From Bacteroidota bacterium (GTDB lineage: Bacteria > Bacteroidota > JABWAT01), in contig JAKLJL010000003.1 of assembly GCA_023151185.1 (NCBI GenBank), positions 62,001-126,000 of the forward strand: a stretch of DNA of 64,000 nucleotides, read 5' to 3'. The notes beneath the pieces were generated by a model that saw only the letters and a program-made list of their open reading frames with translations, was not told the DNA's origin and searched no databases. A program made the translations under genes and the position numbers. Below, one piece after another: positions 25,065 to 35,174 of the stretch; within the stretch, counting starts at the first letter, position 1; every line of letters starts with the position of its first letter.

Positions 25065-27878
25065 ATGTTTTTTCTCCGGATCATACTTTTCAGCTTGATC
25101 TCCGCCGGTGCCGCAGCCCAGACCCCGGTTTACCTCGACCCGTCACAACCGGTTGATTTCCGGGTGCAGGACCTGCTCAGCCGCATGACCCTCGAAGAAA
25201 AAATCGGCCAGATGATGCAGGTCGATCATACCGGACTTGTTGGGGCAAAACAGGATATTACCAAACTCGGGATCGGTTCCGTTCTTTCGGGAGGCGATAA
25301 TAAAACCGGCGCCAATCTGCCGGCCGACTGGGCTGACCTCATCGACACACTTCAGGGCCGTGCAGTAAAATCCCGGTTAAAAATCCCCCTTTTATATGGA
25401 ATTGATGCGGTTCACGGATTCTCAGGCGTAAAAGGAACCACTCTGTTTCCGCACAATATCGGCCTGGGTGCTACCCGTGATTCGGCTCTGGTTGCCCTGG
25501 TTTCCCGGATAACCGCCCGTGAAGTTGCTGCAACCGGGATTCACTGGACCTTTGCCCCCTGCAATGCGGTCGTCCGGGATGAACGCTGGGGCCGGACCTA
25601 TGAAGGATTCGGGGAAACCCCCGAACTCGCCGTAACCTTCACGGCTGCTGCGGTGCGGGGGTTCCAGGGCGATTCCCTGAATGGCGAAACCAGTATTATC
25701 GCTTCGGCCAAACATTTTCTGGGAGATGGCGGAACGCTGGGCGGGGATGATCAGGGCAATACCGCCGCCAGTGAGGCTGACATCCGGAAACTCTTCCTGC
25801 CCGGTTACATCAGTGCCGTTCAGTCAGGAACCGGGACGGTCATGGTCTCTTACAGCAGCATCAACGGTGAAAAGATGCATGCCTCTGCCTACTGGCTGAC
25901 AGACGTACTGAAAGGAGAACTGAAGTTTGACGGAGTGGTGATCTCTGACTGGGCCGGGGTCGATCAGGTTCATGCCACTTACACCGAGGCGGTGAAAAAG
26001 TCCATCAACGCCGGTGTGGATATGGTCATGTTGCCGTTCCGGTACACCGAGTTTCTGACGGTGACGAAAAACCTGGTGATGAGCGGTGACATCCCTCTGT
26101 CCCGGATCGACGATGCCGTGACCCGGATTTTACGGCTTAAATTCCGGAAAGGTCTCTTTGAATCGCCTTTTTCACGGCGGAATCTGCTTCCGGAAATCGG
26201 ATCGCCTGAGCACCGGGCCGTAGCCCGCCTGGCAGTTCAGAAATCGGTGGTACTCCTGAAACGGAAAGACGGCGTCCTTCCCCTGCCGAAGTCTGGTGGC
26301 CGGGTGCTGGTTGCCGGCTCCCATGCCGATGATATCGGACTTCAATGCGGCGGCTGGTCCATTTCCTGGCAGGGAAAACCGGGTGCCACCACAACCGGAA
26401 CCACAATTCTGCAGGGACTCAGGCAGGAGGCCCCCGGCGTTCAGTTCGACTATCAGGCGGATGGCAATTTTACATCACCCGGGGCGGCTAATTATTCACT
26501 CGTTGTCATCGGGGAGCAGCCCTATGCAGAAGGTCAGGGTGACCGGGTTTCGCTGGAACTCCCTAAGCAGGATGTGGAGCTGATCCGGAAAATGAAAGGG
26601 TATGGACATCCGGTGGTACTGGTCCTTATCTCCGGCCGGCCCCTGATCCTCACGCAGGTTCTTCATTTTTCGGATGCGGTGCTGGCGGCCTGGCTGCCCG
26701 GAACCGAAGGTGCCGGTATTGCCGATGTCCTTCTGGGCACCGTTCCGCCATCCGGCCGGCTTCCGCATTCCTGGCCAGAATCCATGGCCCAGATTCCGGT
26801 GAATGCCGGTGATGCGGTCTACCAGCCGTTATATCCGTACGGCGCCGGACTTCTTTCTCTTGCGGATTCAGACCCCGGGTCACGGCCGGTCCTGCAAAGT
26901 GTAATTGTTGCCCCAGACGGGGCGCACCTGGAGCTGACCTTCAACAGGGAAATGGCCGACCCGGCAGGGAAAGTGATCCCGATGACCATTTCTGTGGATG
27001 GCAGTCCGGAGCAGCAAAGCTATCCGGTAAGCCTGAAATCCGGAGATTCGACAACAATTCTGGTGGATCCAGGCCGGGTTCTTGACCGCAGAAACACAGT
27101 TATCGTGTCTTCCCGGTCAGATTTGCTTCTGTCTGCTGATGGCGGGATGATGATGCCCTTTTCGGATCAGAAGGCAGTGAACTGGGTGACGCCGCCGGCA
27201 ATCGAAATTCCGGGCCGGATTGGTGCAGAACGCTTCAGTGATATGTCGGGAGTTGAAATAGAACCTGCAGATGAACCGGATGGGGGGTATAACCTGACGT
27301 CGGTGGATGATGGAGACTGGATGGAATACCGCATTACCTCTGCCGGAACCGGACAGCGGTTTCTGTACCTCAGGGTTTCTGCAGAAAGCCAGGCAGGATC
27401 GGTCGCCTTTTCAATCGGATCCAAAAATCTGGGAACCCGGACCCTCCCGGTAACCGGAAGCTGGACGACCTGGACAACAGTCAAACAACTGATCGGGGTT
27501 TTCGACGGGGAACAGACCTTCCGGATTGCTGTCACCAAAGGCGGATTTAAACTCCACTGGCTGGCCATTGAACTCACCACAACCGGCGTTGAACCTTCCG
27601 GTGAACAGCTCCCGGCTGAGACCATGCTGTTCCCGGTTTACCCGAATCCGTTCAATCCTGAAACAACAGTCCGGTTTTCGCTTGCAGCACCGGGACCGGT
27701 AAAAATCCAGGTCTTCAATTCCCTGGGACAGGAAGTGGCAACTCTGGCCGATGAAGCCCGGCCTGCCGGAACGTGGATGGTCCCGTTTACCGGTTCAGCG
27801 CTGACCAGCGGAGTGTATTTTATCCGGATGACGGCCGGGAAAACCACCCAAACCCGGAAGGTTATCCTGATGAAATAA
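25065..27878 (+). CDS. secreted GH3 beta-glycosidase with CBM6 module and T9SS tail
   Basis: 937 residues; AGGGAG ribosome site; signal peptide ending AAAQ. The GH3 N-terminal barrel (about 25-350) has LSRMTLEEKIGQMMQ, the substrate loop KHFLGDGGTLGGDDQG and nucleophile D295 in VVISDWAGVDQ. The C-terminal alpha/beta sandwich carries RLAVQKSVVLLKRKDG and GSHADDIGLQCGGWSI. A CBM6-like domain is near residues 710-845 (DDGDWMEYRI, FKLHWLAIELT), then a T9SS tail (YPNPFNPETTVRFSL). The sequence resembles exo-beta-glucosidases of the CelD/ExoP type. Here it could remove glucose from glucomannan oligosaccharides. Enzyme family is certain, substrate is inferred. Confidence 0.92.
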   Translation: MFFLRIILFSLISAGAAAQTPVYLDPSQPVDFRVQDLLSRMTLEEKIGQMMQVDHTGLVGAKQDITKLGIGSVLSGGDNKTGANLPADWADLIDTLQGRAVKSRLKIPLLYGIDAVHGFSGVKGTTLFPHNIGLGATRDSALVALVSRITAREVAATGIHWTFAPCNAVVRDERWGRTYEGFGETPELAVTFTAAAVRGFQGDSLNGETSIIASAKHFLGDGGTLGGDDQGNTAASEADIRKLFLPGYISAVQSGTGTVMVSYSSINGEKMHASAYWLTDVLKGELKFDGVVISDWAGVDQVHATYTEAVKKSINAGVDMVMLPFRYTEFLTVTKNLVMSGDIPLSRIDDAVTRILRLKFRKGLFESPFSRRNLLPEIGSPEHRAVARLAVQKSVVLLKRKDGVLPLPKSGGRVLVAGSHADDIGLQCGGWSISWQGKPGATTTGTTILQGLRQEAPGVQFDYQADGNFTSPGAANYSLVVIGEQPYAEGQGDRVSLELPKQDVELIRKMKGYGHPVVLVLISGRPLILTQVLHFSDAVLAAWLPGTEGAGIADVLLGTVPPSGRLPHSWPESMAQIPVNAGDAVYQPLYPYGAGLLSLADSDPGSRPVLQSVIVAPDGAHLELTFNREMADPAGKVIPMTISVDGSPEQQSYPVSLKSGDSTTILVDPGRVLDRRNTVIVSSRSDLLLSADGGMMMPFSDQKAVNWVTPPAIEIPGRIGAERFSDMSGVEIEPADEPDGGYNLTSVDDGDWMEYRITSAGTGQRFLYLRVSAESQAGSVAFSIGSKNLGTRTLPVTGSWTTWTTVKQLIGVFDGEQTFRIAVTKGGFKLHWLAIELTTTGVEPSGEQLPAETMLFPVYPNPFNPETTVRFSLAAPGPVKIQVFNSLGQEVATLADEARPAGTWMVPFTGSALTSGVYFIRMTAGKTTQTRKVILMK

Positions 27879-27921
27879 TGAAACCGTCAACCGGCGGGAC
27901 CGTAATTTTTTTGTTTCAGTT

Positions 27922-27944
27922 CCCTTCCTTTCGTAAAGGAGGGG
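27922..27944. repeat. short CCCTTCCTTT...AAAGGAGGGG palindrome
   Basis: An inverted repeat between the convergent GH3 and SGNH genes. Its T-run lies before the stem, so it is not a normal terminator. It resembles the ends of the larger element at 53932-54038 and the palindrome at 59812-59830. Confidence 0.55.
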
Positions 27945-28060
27945 AATAATGTCACGTTTTTACACCGGATTTTTCATTTCGCAAAAGCTGGAAATCCCGG
28001 TTATACCGGAGGAAGGGAATTCATTGACCTTCACCCCTGCACTGGCATTCTTTGCCTTCC

Positions 28061-30244
28061 CTATTTCACCAGCAGCACCTTTCCCGTTTGCTTTCTTCCG
28101 GAGAAAGAAACAGAGTAAAAATAGATTCCGGCAGAAAAACCGGAAGCATCAAACGTCAGTTTGTTGATGCCCTGAAGGTGAGTTCCTTCCGACAATACAG
28201 CAAGCTCTCTTCCCAGAAGATCGTGGATCACCACCCGTGCCGTTCCGGCGGAGGGCTGAAACCAGGAAAGCTCTGTGGACGGGTTGAACGGATTCGGATA
28301 AGCCGGGAAAATACGGAACTCAGTTCTCAGGTACTGTCCGTCTGAAACGCCGGTTGGTTTTTCAACAAGCTGATCGGCCGGTTCGGCTCCGGCATCCGAG
28401 AAAATCCAGTCAGATCCCAGTGAAAAATATTTCTTGTTGATGTTATCCAGAAGCTGGGCATCGAAGGAAAGTGCCGACGAAACGGATGCACCGTGAAGTT
28501 CGATGGCGAGCTGATTTTCTCCGTTTTTAAAGGCAGAAAGAAGTCCGTTCGCAGAACTGAAGACTAGGGAGGTGTTCAGTATCTGGGCTTTCAAAGCCAG
28601 TGAGGAATAAGTAATCTCACCGTCAGTTTTCAGGTTCGTCCGGTTTACTTCCTTCCCGTTCAGATAAACCACCATGCCGTCATTTCCTTTTACCAGCAGC
28701 CGGAATCCGATCAGGGCTGCCAGATTATCAACCGTGAATTTTTTCCGGAAATAGGCGGTCTGAACCGGGTTCATTGCCGTTGCTCCGCCTGCTGTACTGC
28801 TGACGGGAGTTGGGCCCATTTTCCAGTCAGCTTCACCGAAAAGGAGATTTTCCCAGGTGACACCTGTTTTGGTGGTGTCGACGGTATAGTCAATCTTTAT
28901 GGAAGCCGGAGTTTGGTTTCCGCTGATGTCGGAGGCACGAACATACCAAAGGTAGGACTTTCCATGTTCACAGGGAAGAACCACGGAATGGGTCCTTTCC
29001 CCGGTTGTGGTGAATGTGTTTTCCATGTCGGACCAGGATTTATCTTCCTCACTGAACCGGACGGTTGAGTAGGAATCCGTCTGAACGGATACCGTCACCT
29101 GATGGTCGTAAACGGTAAACGGTTCTGCTGGATATTTTGTAAAAGCAGGCGGAGTTAAATCAGAAAACGGAGTCCAGACATCGGGAATGGATTGGATGGC
29201 AGCAATCAGCCGTTCTGCAATTTTGTGGTGGCTTGCAACATTCGGATGTCCGTTGTTCACATACCCACCATCATAGTACGGATAGTCGGCATAGAAAACA
29301 TCCGCACGGCCGGCAGCATTTTCTTCATCCACAATTTCAGCAATTGTCTGCTGAAGCCAGAGAACGTGGGGAGCAACGGCCAGTACCCGTACTCCCGGGT
29401 AAACATCACGGACCGTTGAAATAAAGTCATGGTAGGCTGCTTTATACTCTGCCTTGTGGGCATCACTGACGGCGTGGCTGTATCCGCCGAATCCGGAATA
29501 ATCATTCAGCCCAAGTCCCACAACCACCAGATTCGGAATCCACTGCTCAAAATCCCAAACCGGAGATTCAGAAAACATCTGGGTCTGATTGAATTTATCG
29601 GGGATATTGCCGGTATAACTTCCTGTGTAATCCATCACCAAACCAAATCCTGACTGACTGGTCATGTGGTATTGGGCATCAAAATGGGCAGCAGTCAGCG
29701 GACCAAATCCTTCGGTAATATTGGTAACGGGGGCAACATCAGCGGGAGCCTCAGCCGTGGTTGCCTCATTGCCGGATGCACTGGTAAAGGAATCCCCGAC
29801 AAATTCAATTTTTCTGGTTGGAAGGTCCGGTGGCGGAAGCAGCGTTTTTCCGTCGTCAAGAAGAAGTCCGTTAAAAATAAATTTGGTCCAGGTTGTTTCA
29901 TTCCGTTTGATTAAAACCAGGGTATGCGGTCCGTCTGAAAGCCCGGAAACCAGCGGATAGTCGGTTTTTGCAGCCTGATCTGCGTGAAAAATTTTCATCA
30001 GAACGCCGTCAACGAACACATTGTAATAGCAATAATTATCCGTCATGGTCACTCCAATGCTGGTTCCTTCAAATCTGGCCGTCAGATAAACTCCCGGCCA
30101 CGAATGGGAAGGGGCTTCCGGACTGGTGAAATCCCAGCGTCCGGTGTACTGAATGTACGGGTGATTGGCAGGGATCAGGGTTGAAGCCGGTAAAGTACCT
30201 GCCGGTATCAGAACGGTCAGCAAAAGAAAAGCGGATTTTTTCAT
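28061..30244 (-). CDS. secreted SGNH hydrolase (CE2-like) with accessory module and T9SS tail
   Basis: 727 residues, stop TAG at 28061, signal peptide at the 30244 end. N-terminal jelly-roll about 25-130 (YIQYTGRWDFTSPEAP) then SGNH domain about 135-350: FVGDSFTSASGN (nucleophile Ser), GLGLNDYSG, and GHPNVASHH at the His end. The usual GTND block reads GLND, keeping the Asn. An Ig-like domain follows. A module shared with the GH26 at 12-15 kb comes next (TAYFRKKF, GMVVYLNGKEVNRTNL), then a T9SS tail (YPNPFNPSTELSWFQ). Probable glycan acetyl esterase on the surface. It is the last of three minus-strand genes. Confidence 0.85.
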   Translation of the reverse strand: MKKSAFLLLTVLIPAGTLPASTLIPANHPYIQYTGRWDFTSPEAPSHSWPGVYLTARFEGTSIGVTMTDNYCYYNVFVDGVLMKIFHADQAAKTDYPLVSGLSDGPHTLVLIKRNETTWTKFIFNGLLLDDGKTLLPPPDLPTRKIEFVGDSFTSASGNEATTAEAPADVAPVTNITEGFGPLTAAHFDAQYHMTSQSGFGLVMDYTGSYTGNIPDKFNQTQMFSESPVWDFEQWIPNLVVVGLGLNDYSGFGGYSHAVSDAHKAEYKAAYHDFISTVRDVYPGVRVLAVAPHVLWLQQTIAEIVDEENAAGRADVFYADYPYYDGGYVNNGHPNVASHHKIAERLIAAIQSIPDVWTPFSDLTPPAFTKYPAEPFTVYDHQVTVSVQTDSYSTVRFSEEDKSWSDMENTFTTTGERTHSVVLPCEHGKSYLWYVRASDISGNQTPASIKIDYTVDTTKTGVTWENLLFGEADWKMGPTPVSSTAGGATAMNPVQTAYFRKKFTVDNLAALIGFRLLVKGNDGMVVYLNGKEVNRTNLKTDGEITYSSLALKAQILNTSLVFSSANGLLSAFKNGENQLAIELHGASVSSALSFDAQLLDNINKKYFSLGSDWIFSDAGAEPADQLVEKPTGVSDGQYLRTEFRIFPAYPNPFNPSTELSWFQPSAGTARVVIHDLLGRELAVLSEGTHLQGINKLTFDASGFSAGIYFYSVSFSGRKQTGKVLLVK

Positions 30245-30399
30245 GGTAGGGGTCCTGAAAAAAAGGTGGTAAAAACAGAAGAAGCGGATTGCAAAAAATG
30301 TGCCGCCAATTGGCCGGAGGTAACAGCAAAGGGGGGTAACCGGAAGGAGTTGGGTTCAGGGAAAATCCGGATCCTTTTTCAGGATCACGTTCACCGGGA

Positions 30400-30900
30400 T
30401 CAGCTTTCTTCTGCCGGTGCCCGGATGCCGTATTTTCTCCGGATAGAAGCAATCAGATACTCAGCTGTGAAAGCCTGGGCAGATGGTTTGCTCCGGTACA
30501 CCCGGATGGTAAGAATGGCATTGTACCAGTTCCGCTGTTCCTGCCGGGCTTTTTGGATGATCTGGGTTTTGATGACCGAGGAATCCTTTTTTGAAACTTC
30601 GGTTTTCCGTTCTTCGGGCACAAAAACTGTCGCAGATTCTGCATATCCGTCATCCCGGAGGACGGCAAAGTAGGAAACTCCCGCTTCGAGTGTCACCTCG
30701 GCGGCATGCAGAAGCGCCAGATCCTGAATCACATCTCCGGTCTGCCCGGCCGGTCCGTAAAAGGTGATTTTGTACGTTGAATCATCCAGCCGGATGTCAC
30801 CGTATCCGTTTTTCGTGTAGGTGTTGTATCTGGAGTAGAGGGGATCGCACCGGTCGACCCACACCAGAGCCGCAAGGGAGAAAACAAGCAGGTAATTCAT
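30400..30900 (-). CDS. small exported protein resembling the CC0125/CC1285 lipoprotein family
   Basis: 166 residues; AGGAG ribosome site just upstream of the ATG. The hydrophobic N-terminus (MNYLLVFSLAALVWVDRC) is a signal sequence with a Cys at 18 but no clean lipobox. The segment NGYGDIRLDDSTYKITFYG, then LLHAAEVTLEAGVSYFAVL, matches the layout of the CC0125/CC1285 family of small lipoproteins of unknown role. The C-terminal part (IRVYRSKPSAQAFTAEYLIA) is conserved-looking. It sits between the GH15-like and SGNH genes on the same strand, with gaps of 155 and 176 bases in which nothing else is seen. Function unknown. Confidence 0.65.
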   Translation of the reverse strand: MNYLLVFSLAALVWVDRCDPLYSRYNTYTKNGYGDIRLDDSTYKITFYGPAGQTGDVIQDLALLHAAEVTLEAGVSYFAVLRDDGYAESATVFVPEERKTEVSKKDSSVIKTQIIQKARQEQRNWYNAILTIRVYRSKPSAQAFTAEYLIASIRRKYGIRAPAEES

Positions 30901-31076
30901 AGGGACTCCTTTCTGATAAAAGGCCGGGATGAAGTAAAAAAGAGGTTCAGGTTCTTACGGATTCCGGATGGCGGCAGTTTCGGCAGATTCCGGACAGAGA
31001 GCCCATCACCCGGTTAACCTGTTCTCCCGGGTTGGATGCAGCCGATAAGAAAAAGTTTAACAGCCGGGTGAACCGG

Positions 31077-32948
31077 TCACCAGAGGGATAGCAGATAAAC
31101 GCCGGCCCCGTAACCGATCATGGGAATGGCCCCGATCACTTCGTTGCCCCGGGTCCGGATGCAGTTGCACCAGACTTCCTCCCACAGATGGGCTTCGGTT
31201 ACTTTCCTGAGCTGTTCTTCATTGGTGATCATTTCCGGAATCGTGAACGAATTTACGGCTGCAATCCGGGTAATGCGGTCAATCAGGTCACGGGCTTCCC
31301 GGTGCCTTCCGTTGTGTTTCAGGGCTGTTGCGATCCGGAGATTGATAAACACCCACTCCTGGCTTTCATACGGATCGGCTGTATTGAGCCTCATATATCC
31401 GCGTTCCCTGCCGGGAACTCTCAGAACCCGGTCATAGGCGGCCAGATGAGACCGGAAGAGGCCCGAATCTGCCAGAAGTCCGTTGGCAAACAGTTCCAGA
31501 GTTCCCGCATCAAAATATTCATAATCAGCAGGAAGCTGGTCGTTCAGGTTGCCTTTGATCATCCCATTGGTCAGAAGATGAGTCAGGATACCGGATTTCA
31601 GACGGGAGGCACCGGTCCGGCAGGAATCCGGAGTTTCACCGGCCAGTTCCTGAACGTCTGCAAACAGACCAAGCCCCCGGGCACAAACCCCCGAGGTAAA
31701 CGCATATTGCCGGGGCTTCTGCAGATAATGCTCCCACGGACCGGAATCCGGACGGATCAGAGAATTCTGATCAATCGAGGCAAGAGTAGCCCCGGCAATC
31801 AGCCGGGTCACCACCTGAGACCATTTCCGGTGAAAAGCCAGATCATTCGCCGACAGGACGTAATCGGAATAGGCTGTCAGAAAAAGCCCGAAATTATCCA
31901 CTTCGATATTCGGTGTCCCCACCCAGGTGCTTTCTTCCTTCCCGTTGCCGTAATACCGGCAGACAGAAATCTGATACGGGACTCCGATTCCGTAATCCCG
32001 CCCGTCTGAATGCTGGTAATGGACATACCGGCCTGGTGGAGCTTTCAGAAAAAACTCAAGCCCTTTCCGGGCCTCTTCATAAAATCCGATCCGGGTCAGA
32101 GCCTGAATGGCAAAACTGCCGTCCCGCACCCAGGTCACATGCCACAGTCCGGGGCGCAGGGAAGCCAGAATCTGTCCACGAGACAGTGGATAAACCTCCT
32201 GATCCGGCACCTGAGCCATCAGCAGAAAGGTGACGGATTGCCGGGCAACCTGCCGCTCTTCCGGCGACAGATCACGGGGTAGTTTTGCTGTATCCAGTTT
32301 CCGGTTCATCCAGGCAATTTCAGCCTCCACGAAAGATCCTTCCAGGGAGGAAAGATGGTTCAGTGCCTGGTCAACCACTCCCCGGTCGGTATGAACCGAA
32401 TCCACCAGCGAAAAACAGAAGTAGGTTTCCGCCTGCCCGTCCGGAAGTAACCGCCGGACCGAACCGGTCAGCAGGGCTCCGCCAAGCCGGACCGAAAGAT
32501 CCTCATGCGAAACCGTCAGCAGCCGGATTCCGGGCAGCAGGTTCCCCTCACCGCTGTCCCAGGTAAAGGAAAGGGAATCCACCAGAGACGGAGTTCCCCG
32601 GATGACGGCATAAAACACCTTGTCAATCCGGGAAAAGGAAGCAAAATAAAACACCGAAAAATCCGGATACGAAACCTGAATCACCTGCGTGTTCTGAACA
32701 TACACAGCCCCGGTTGGTTTCACCCGGCGGTTCAGTTTCAGGTTTCCGAGAAACGGCCGGACAAACCTGCCGGAATCTACCGCATCGAAAATATGGGGAA
32801 AGACATACTCTACCTGATCCCTGCCGTCATGGTACACGGCTGAAATCAGTCCGTTGCCGGTCGTCAGATAGGGCAGGGATTTTACAAGAGGTTCAGCCCG
32901 GGCGGAAATAAACAGGAAAAGGGCAGAGAAAAAAACAGGCAGTTTCAT
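31077..32948 (-). CDS. exported GH15-like (glucoamylase-type) enzyme
   Basis: 623 residues from the ATG ending at 32948, chosen because it begins the signal peptide (MKLPVFFSALFLFISARAEP) after GAAAGGT; a start 16 codons upstream would bury it. An N-terminal beta domain (to about 235) precedes an (alpha/alpha)6-type barrel with WHVTWVRDGSFAIQALTRIG, NIEVDNFGLFLTAY, DSGPWEHY and TEAHLWEEVWCN. GH15 members release glucose from alpha-glucans or trehalose, or process dextran. No T9SS tail, so periplasmic. Starch-type activity is out of step with the mannan theme, so the substrate is open. Divergent from the SGNH gene at 33172; the 223-base gap must hold both promoters. Confidence 0.75.
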   Translation of the reverse strand: MKLPVFFSALFLFISARAEPLVKSLPYLTTGNGLISAVYHDGRDQVEYVFPHIFDAVDSGRFVRPFLGNLKLNRRVKPTGAVYVQNTQVIQVSYPDFSVFYFASFSRIDKVFYAVIRGTPSLVDSLSFTWDSGEGNLLPGIRLLTVSHEDLSVRLGGALLTGSVRRLLPDGQAETYFCFSLVDSVHTDRGVVDQALNHLSSLEGSFVEAEIAWMNRKLDTAKLPRDLSPEERQVARQSVTFLLMAQVPDQEVYPLSRGQILASLRPGLWHVTWVRDGSFAIQALTRIGFYEEARKGLEFFLKAPPGRYVHYQHSDGRDYGIGVPYQISVCRYYGNGKEESTWVGTPNIEVDNFGLFLTAYSDYVLSANDLAFHRKWSQVVTRLIAGATLASIDQNSLIRPDSGPWEHYLQKPRQYAFTSGVCARGLGLFADVQELAGETPDSCRTGASRLKSGILTHLLTNGMIKGNLNDQLPADYEYFDAGTLELFANGLLADSGLFRSHLAAYDRVLRVPGRERGYMRLNTADPYESQEWVFINLRIATALKHNGRHREARDLIDRITRIAAVNSFTIPEMITNEEQLRKVTEAHLWEEVWCNCIRTRGNEVIGAIPMIGYGAGVYLLSLW

Positions 32949-33171
32949 CCGGTACCTTTCAGAAATTTCCGGAAAAGTACGGGGAATTTTGACCAATTTC
33001 TATCCGGGTTGCCCCTGATCCCGGCTGAGAAACCGAATCTTGTTCCCTGTGCTGTTTTCTTTGCGCCTCCGGGTCTTTAGGGTGACCTTCCGTCCGGGGA
33101 AGGACCCAGACTCCCGCCGTTCTGGTATGAATCTTGCATCAGAAAAACCCAACCATTTCAGGACATCTGCC

Positions 33172-34971
33172 ATGAAACCGACTCTGACCACTTTCCTGCT
33201 GCTGCTCACTGCCGCCGGAGCTTTTGCCCAGCCCGAAATAATCCGGATTGCCTGTGTCGGGAATTCGATTACCCAGGGCAGCAACGATGCCAATGCCTAT
33301 CCGCAGAAAATGGGCAGTCTGCTCGGATCGCATTATCAGGTGAAAAATTACGGGATCGGCGGGCGGACCCTGCTGAAAAAAGGCGACTATCCCTGGTGGA
33401 ATGAACAGGTCTTCTGGGATTCCCAGGATTTCAACCCGCATATCGTTATCATCAAACTCGGGACTAACGACAGCAAACCCCAGAACTGGGTCTACAAGGA
33501 TGAGTTTTATCCGGATTACAGGGACCTCGTGTCGGTCTTCCGGAAAAACGGCCGGAATCCGCAGATCTTTGTCTGCCGGCCGGTGCCGGTGTACAAAGAC
33601 GGATTCGGAATTACCGGTTCAATCGTTGAAACTGAAATCATCCCGCTGATCGATTCGGTACGCACGACGGCCCATACCGATCTGATCGACTTCTTCGCCT
33701 GCATGTCGGGGCATGGCGATCTGTTTACCGACGGAATCCACCCGACGGCGGCCGGTTATGCCCTGATGGCGGAATACGCCAAAAATGCCATTCTGGCCAG
33801 TCCATCCGGAATCATCCGGTATTTCAATTCCCGCTCGGCCACGGTCGAGAAAAACCAGGTGGTGAAAGTCTTCTGGGAAACCACACCGGGCTCACAGGTC
33901 ACGGTAAACGGGGTCCCTGCCGCCGATACCGATTCCCTGGAAGTAACGCCCGATGCTGAGGGCTGGGTTACCCTGATCACCCACGGCGACCGGCAGGATA
34001 CGGCCCGCCTGAAGCTGACCTTTCTTCCCTCCGGAACGATTAAATCCTTCCGGGTCAGTCCGGCTTATCTGGATCTGGGAAAGGGAGATACGGCAGTGGT
34101 TTCCTGGACAACGGCCAACGGTTCGTCCGTCTTTCTGGACGGGATGCCGGTTGAGCAGAACGGATCGGTCAGGGTCGTTCCCGGGCAGACCACGGTGTAC
34201 CATCTGGCCACAACCGGCGATCTGACCGACAGCCGGGAGGTAACTGTCAGCGTGCTGCCATCCGATCAGATCAACCGGGCACTGGGATCGGTGACGAAAG
34301 CCGGCAAAACCCGCCGGGGGTCCTCGCCGGATCTGGCCGTCGACGGTCTTCAGGAAACAGCCTGGCAAAGTGCAACTGGGAGCGGACTCTGGATGTATGT
34401 GGATCTGGGGACGACGTACACGATTAACCGGGTGGTGATTTCCTGGGGGGAGGCTTATGCAAAGACCTATTCCCTGCAGAGCCTGACCGAATCGGGGGCA
34501 CAGAAAACCATCTTCTCGACCACAACGGGGGATGGCGGGACGGATGATCTCGCCGTGACCGGAACGGGACGGTATTTCCGGATACTGGCCGTGACTGGCA
34601 ATCTGCCCGACAGCGGATACTGGGTGAAAGAGTTTGAACTGTACGGCGTGAAGGGAACCGGCGTTTCCGTGGTCCCGGAAGCTGCAGGCCAGCCTGACCG
34701 CCTGGTCCTGATGCCCGCTTACCCGAATCCCTTTAATCCGGAAGCAACCGTGCGGTACCGTACCCCGGCACCGGGTGACGTTCACCTCTCTGTTGTGACG
34801 CTGCTGGGACAGGAAGTCTGGTCGGACCGCCCGGTAACCCGCCCGGCCGGCGAGTACACGGCTCAGATCCCGGGCCGCGGCCTGGCCTCCGGACTTTACC
34901 TCTGCCGCGTCACCCTCCGGACCGCAGCCGGAACCCAGACCGCCGTTACCCGCCTCACCCTGGTAAAATAA
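33172..34971 (+). CDS. secreted SGNH esterase with Ig-like and F5/8C modules and T9SS tail
   Basis: 599 residues from ATG 33172 (TTCAGGACA upstream; it begins the signal peptide ending GAFAQ). SGNH hydrolase about 22-205: CVGNSITQGS (S32), KLGTNDSKP, and DGIHPTAAGY with the D187-x-x-H190 pair. This form resembles sialate/acetylxylan-type esterases rather than CE2. Two Ig-like domains (about 210-360), a discoidin/F5-8C module (about 365-500) and a T9SS tail (YPNPFNPEATVRYRT) follow. The Ig plus discoidin block matches that of the GH5 at 22.7 kb. It is the last host gene before the A+T-rich island. Confidence 0.88.
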   Translation: MKPTLTTFLLLLTAAGAFAQPEIIRIACVGNSITQGSNDANAYPQKMGSLLGSHYQVKNYGIGGRTLLKKGDYPWWNEQVFWDSQDFNPHIVIIKLGTNDSKPQNWVYKDEFYPDYRDLVSVFRKNGRNPQIFVCRPVPVYKDGFGITGSIVETEIIPLIDSVRTTAHTDLIDFFACMSGHGDLFTDGIHPTAAGYALMAEYAKNAILASPSGIIRYFNSRSATVEKNQVVKVFWETTPGSQVTVNGVPAADTDSLEVTPDAEGWVTLITHGDRQDTARLKLTFLPSGTIKSFRVSPAYLDLGKGDTAVVSWTTANGSSVFLDGMPVEQNGSVRVVPGQTTVYHLATTGDLTDSREVTVSVLPSDQINRALGSVTKAGKTRRGSSPDLAVDGLQETAWQSATGSGLWMYVDLGTTYTINRVVISWGEAYAKTYSLQSLTESGAQKTIFSTTTGDGGTDDLAVTGTGRYFRILAVTGNLPDSGYWVKEFELYGVKGTGVSVVPEAAGQPDRLVLMPAYPNPFNPEATVRYRTPAPGDVHLSVVTLLGQEVWSDRPVTRPAGEYTAQIPGRGLASGLYLCRVTLRTAAGTQTAVTRLTLVK

Positions 34972-35174
34972 CCCCAGCCCGGTTACCGGCAGGGGACTCC
35001 TGACCCTGCCAACCTGCCCCGGCAGCCGTTCTGCCGCCACCGTCCTTAACCGCCCCGACCGGTTCTCTCCCCGGACGCGCACTCAAAAGAAACCGGGTTG
35101 GATAAAACCCACTCCTTTGCGCCTTTGCGTCCCAGGGGTTTCCCAAAACCGGCGGATGTTGAACAGAGCCCAGC

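Noticed and set aside
27922-27944. Rho-independent terminator between convergent genes
   Set aside because: The T-run precedes the hairpin on the plus strand and no T-run follows it on either strand.
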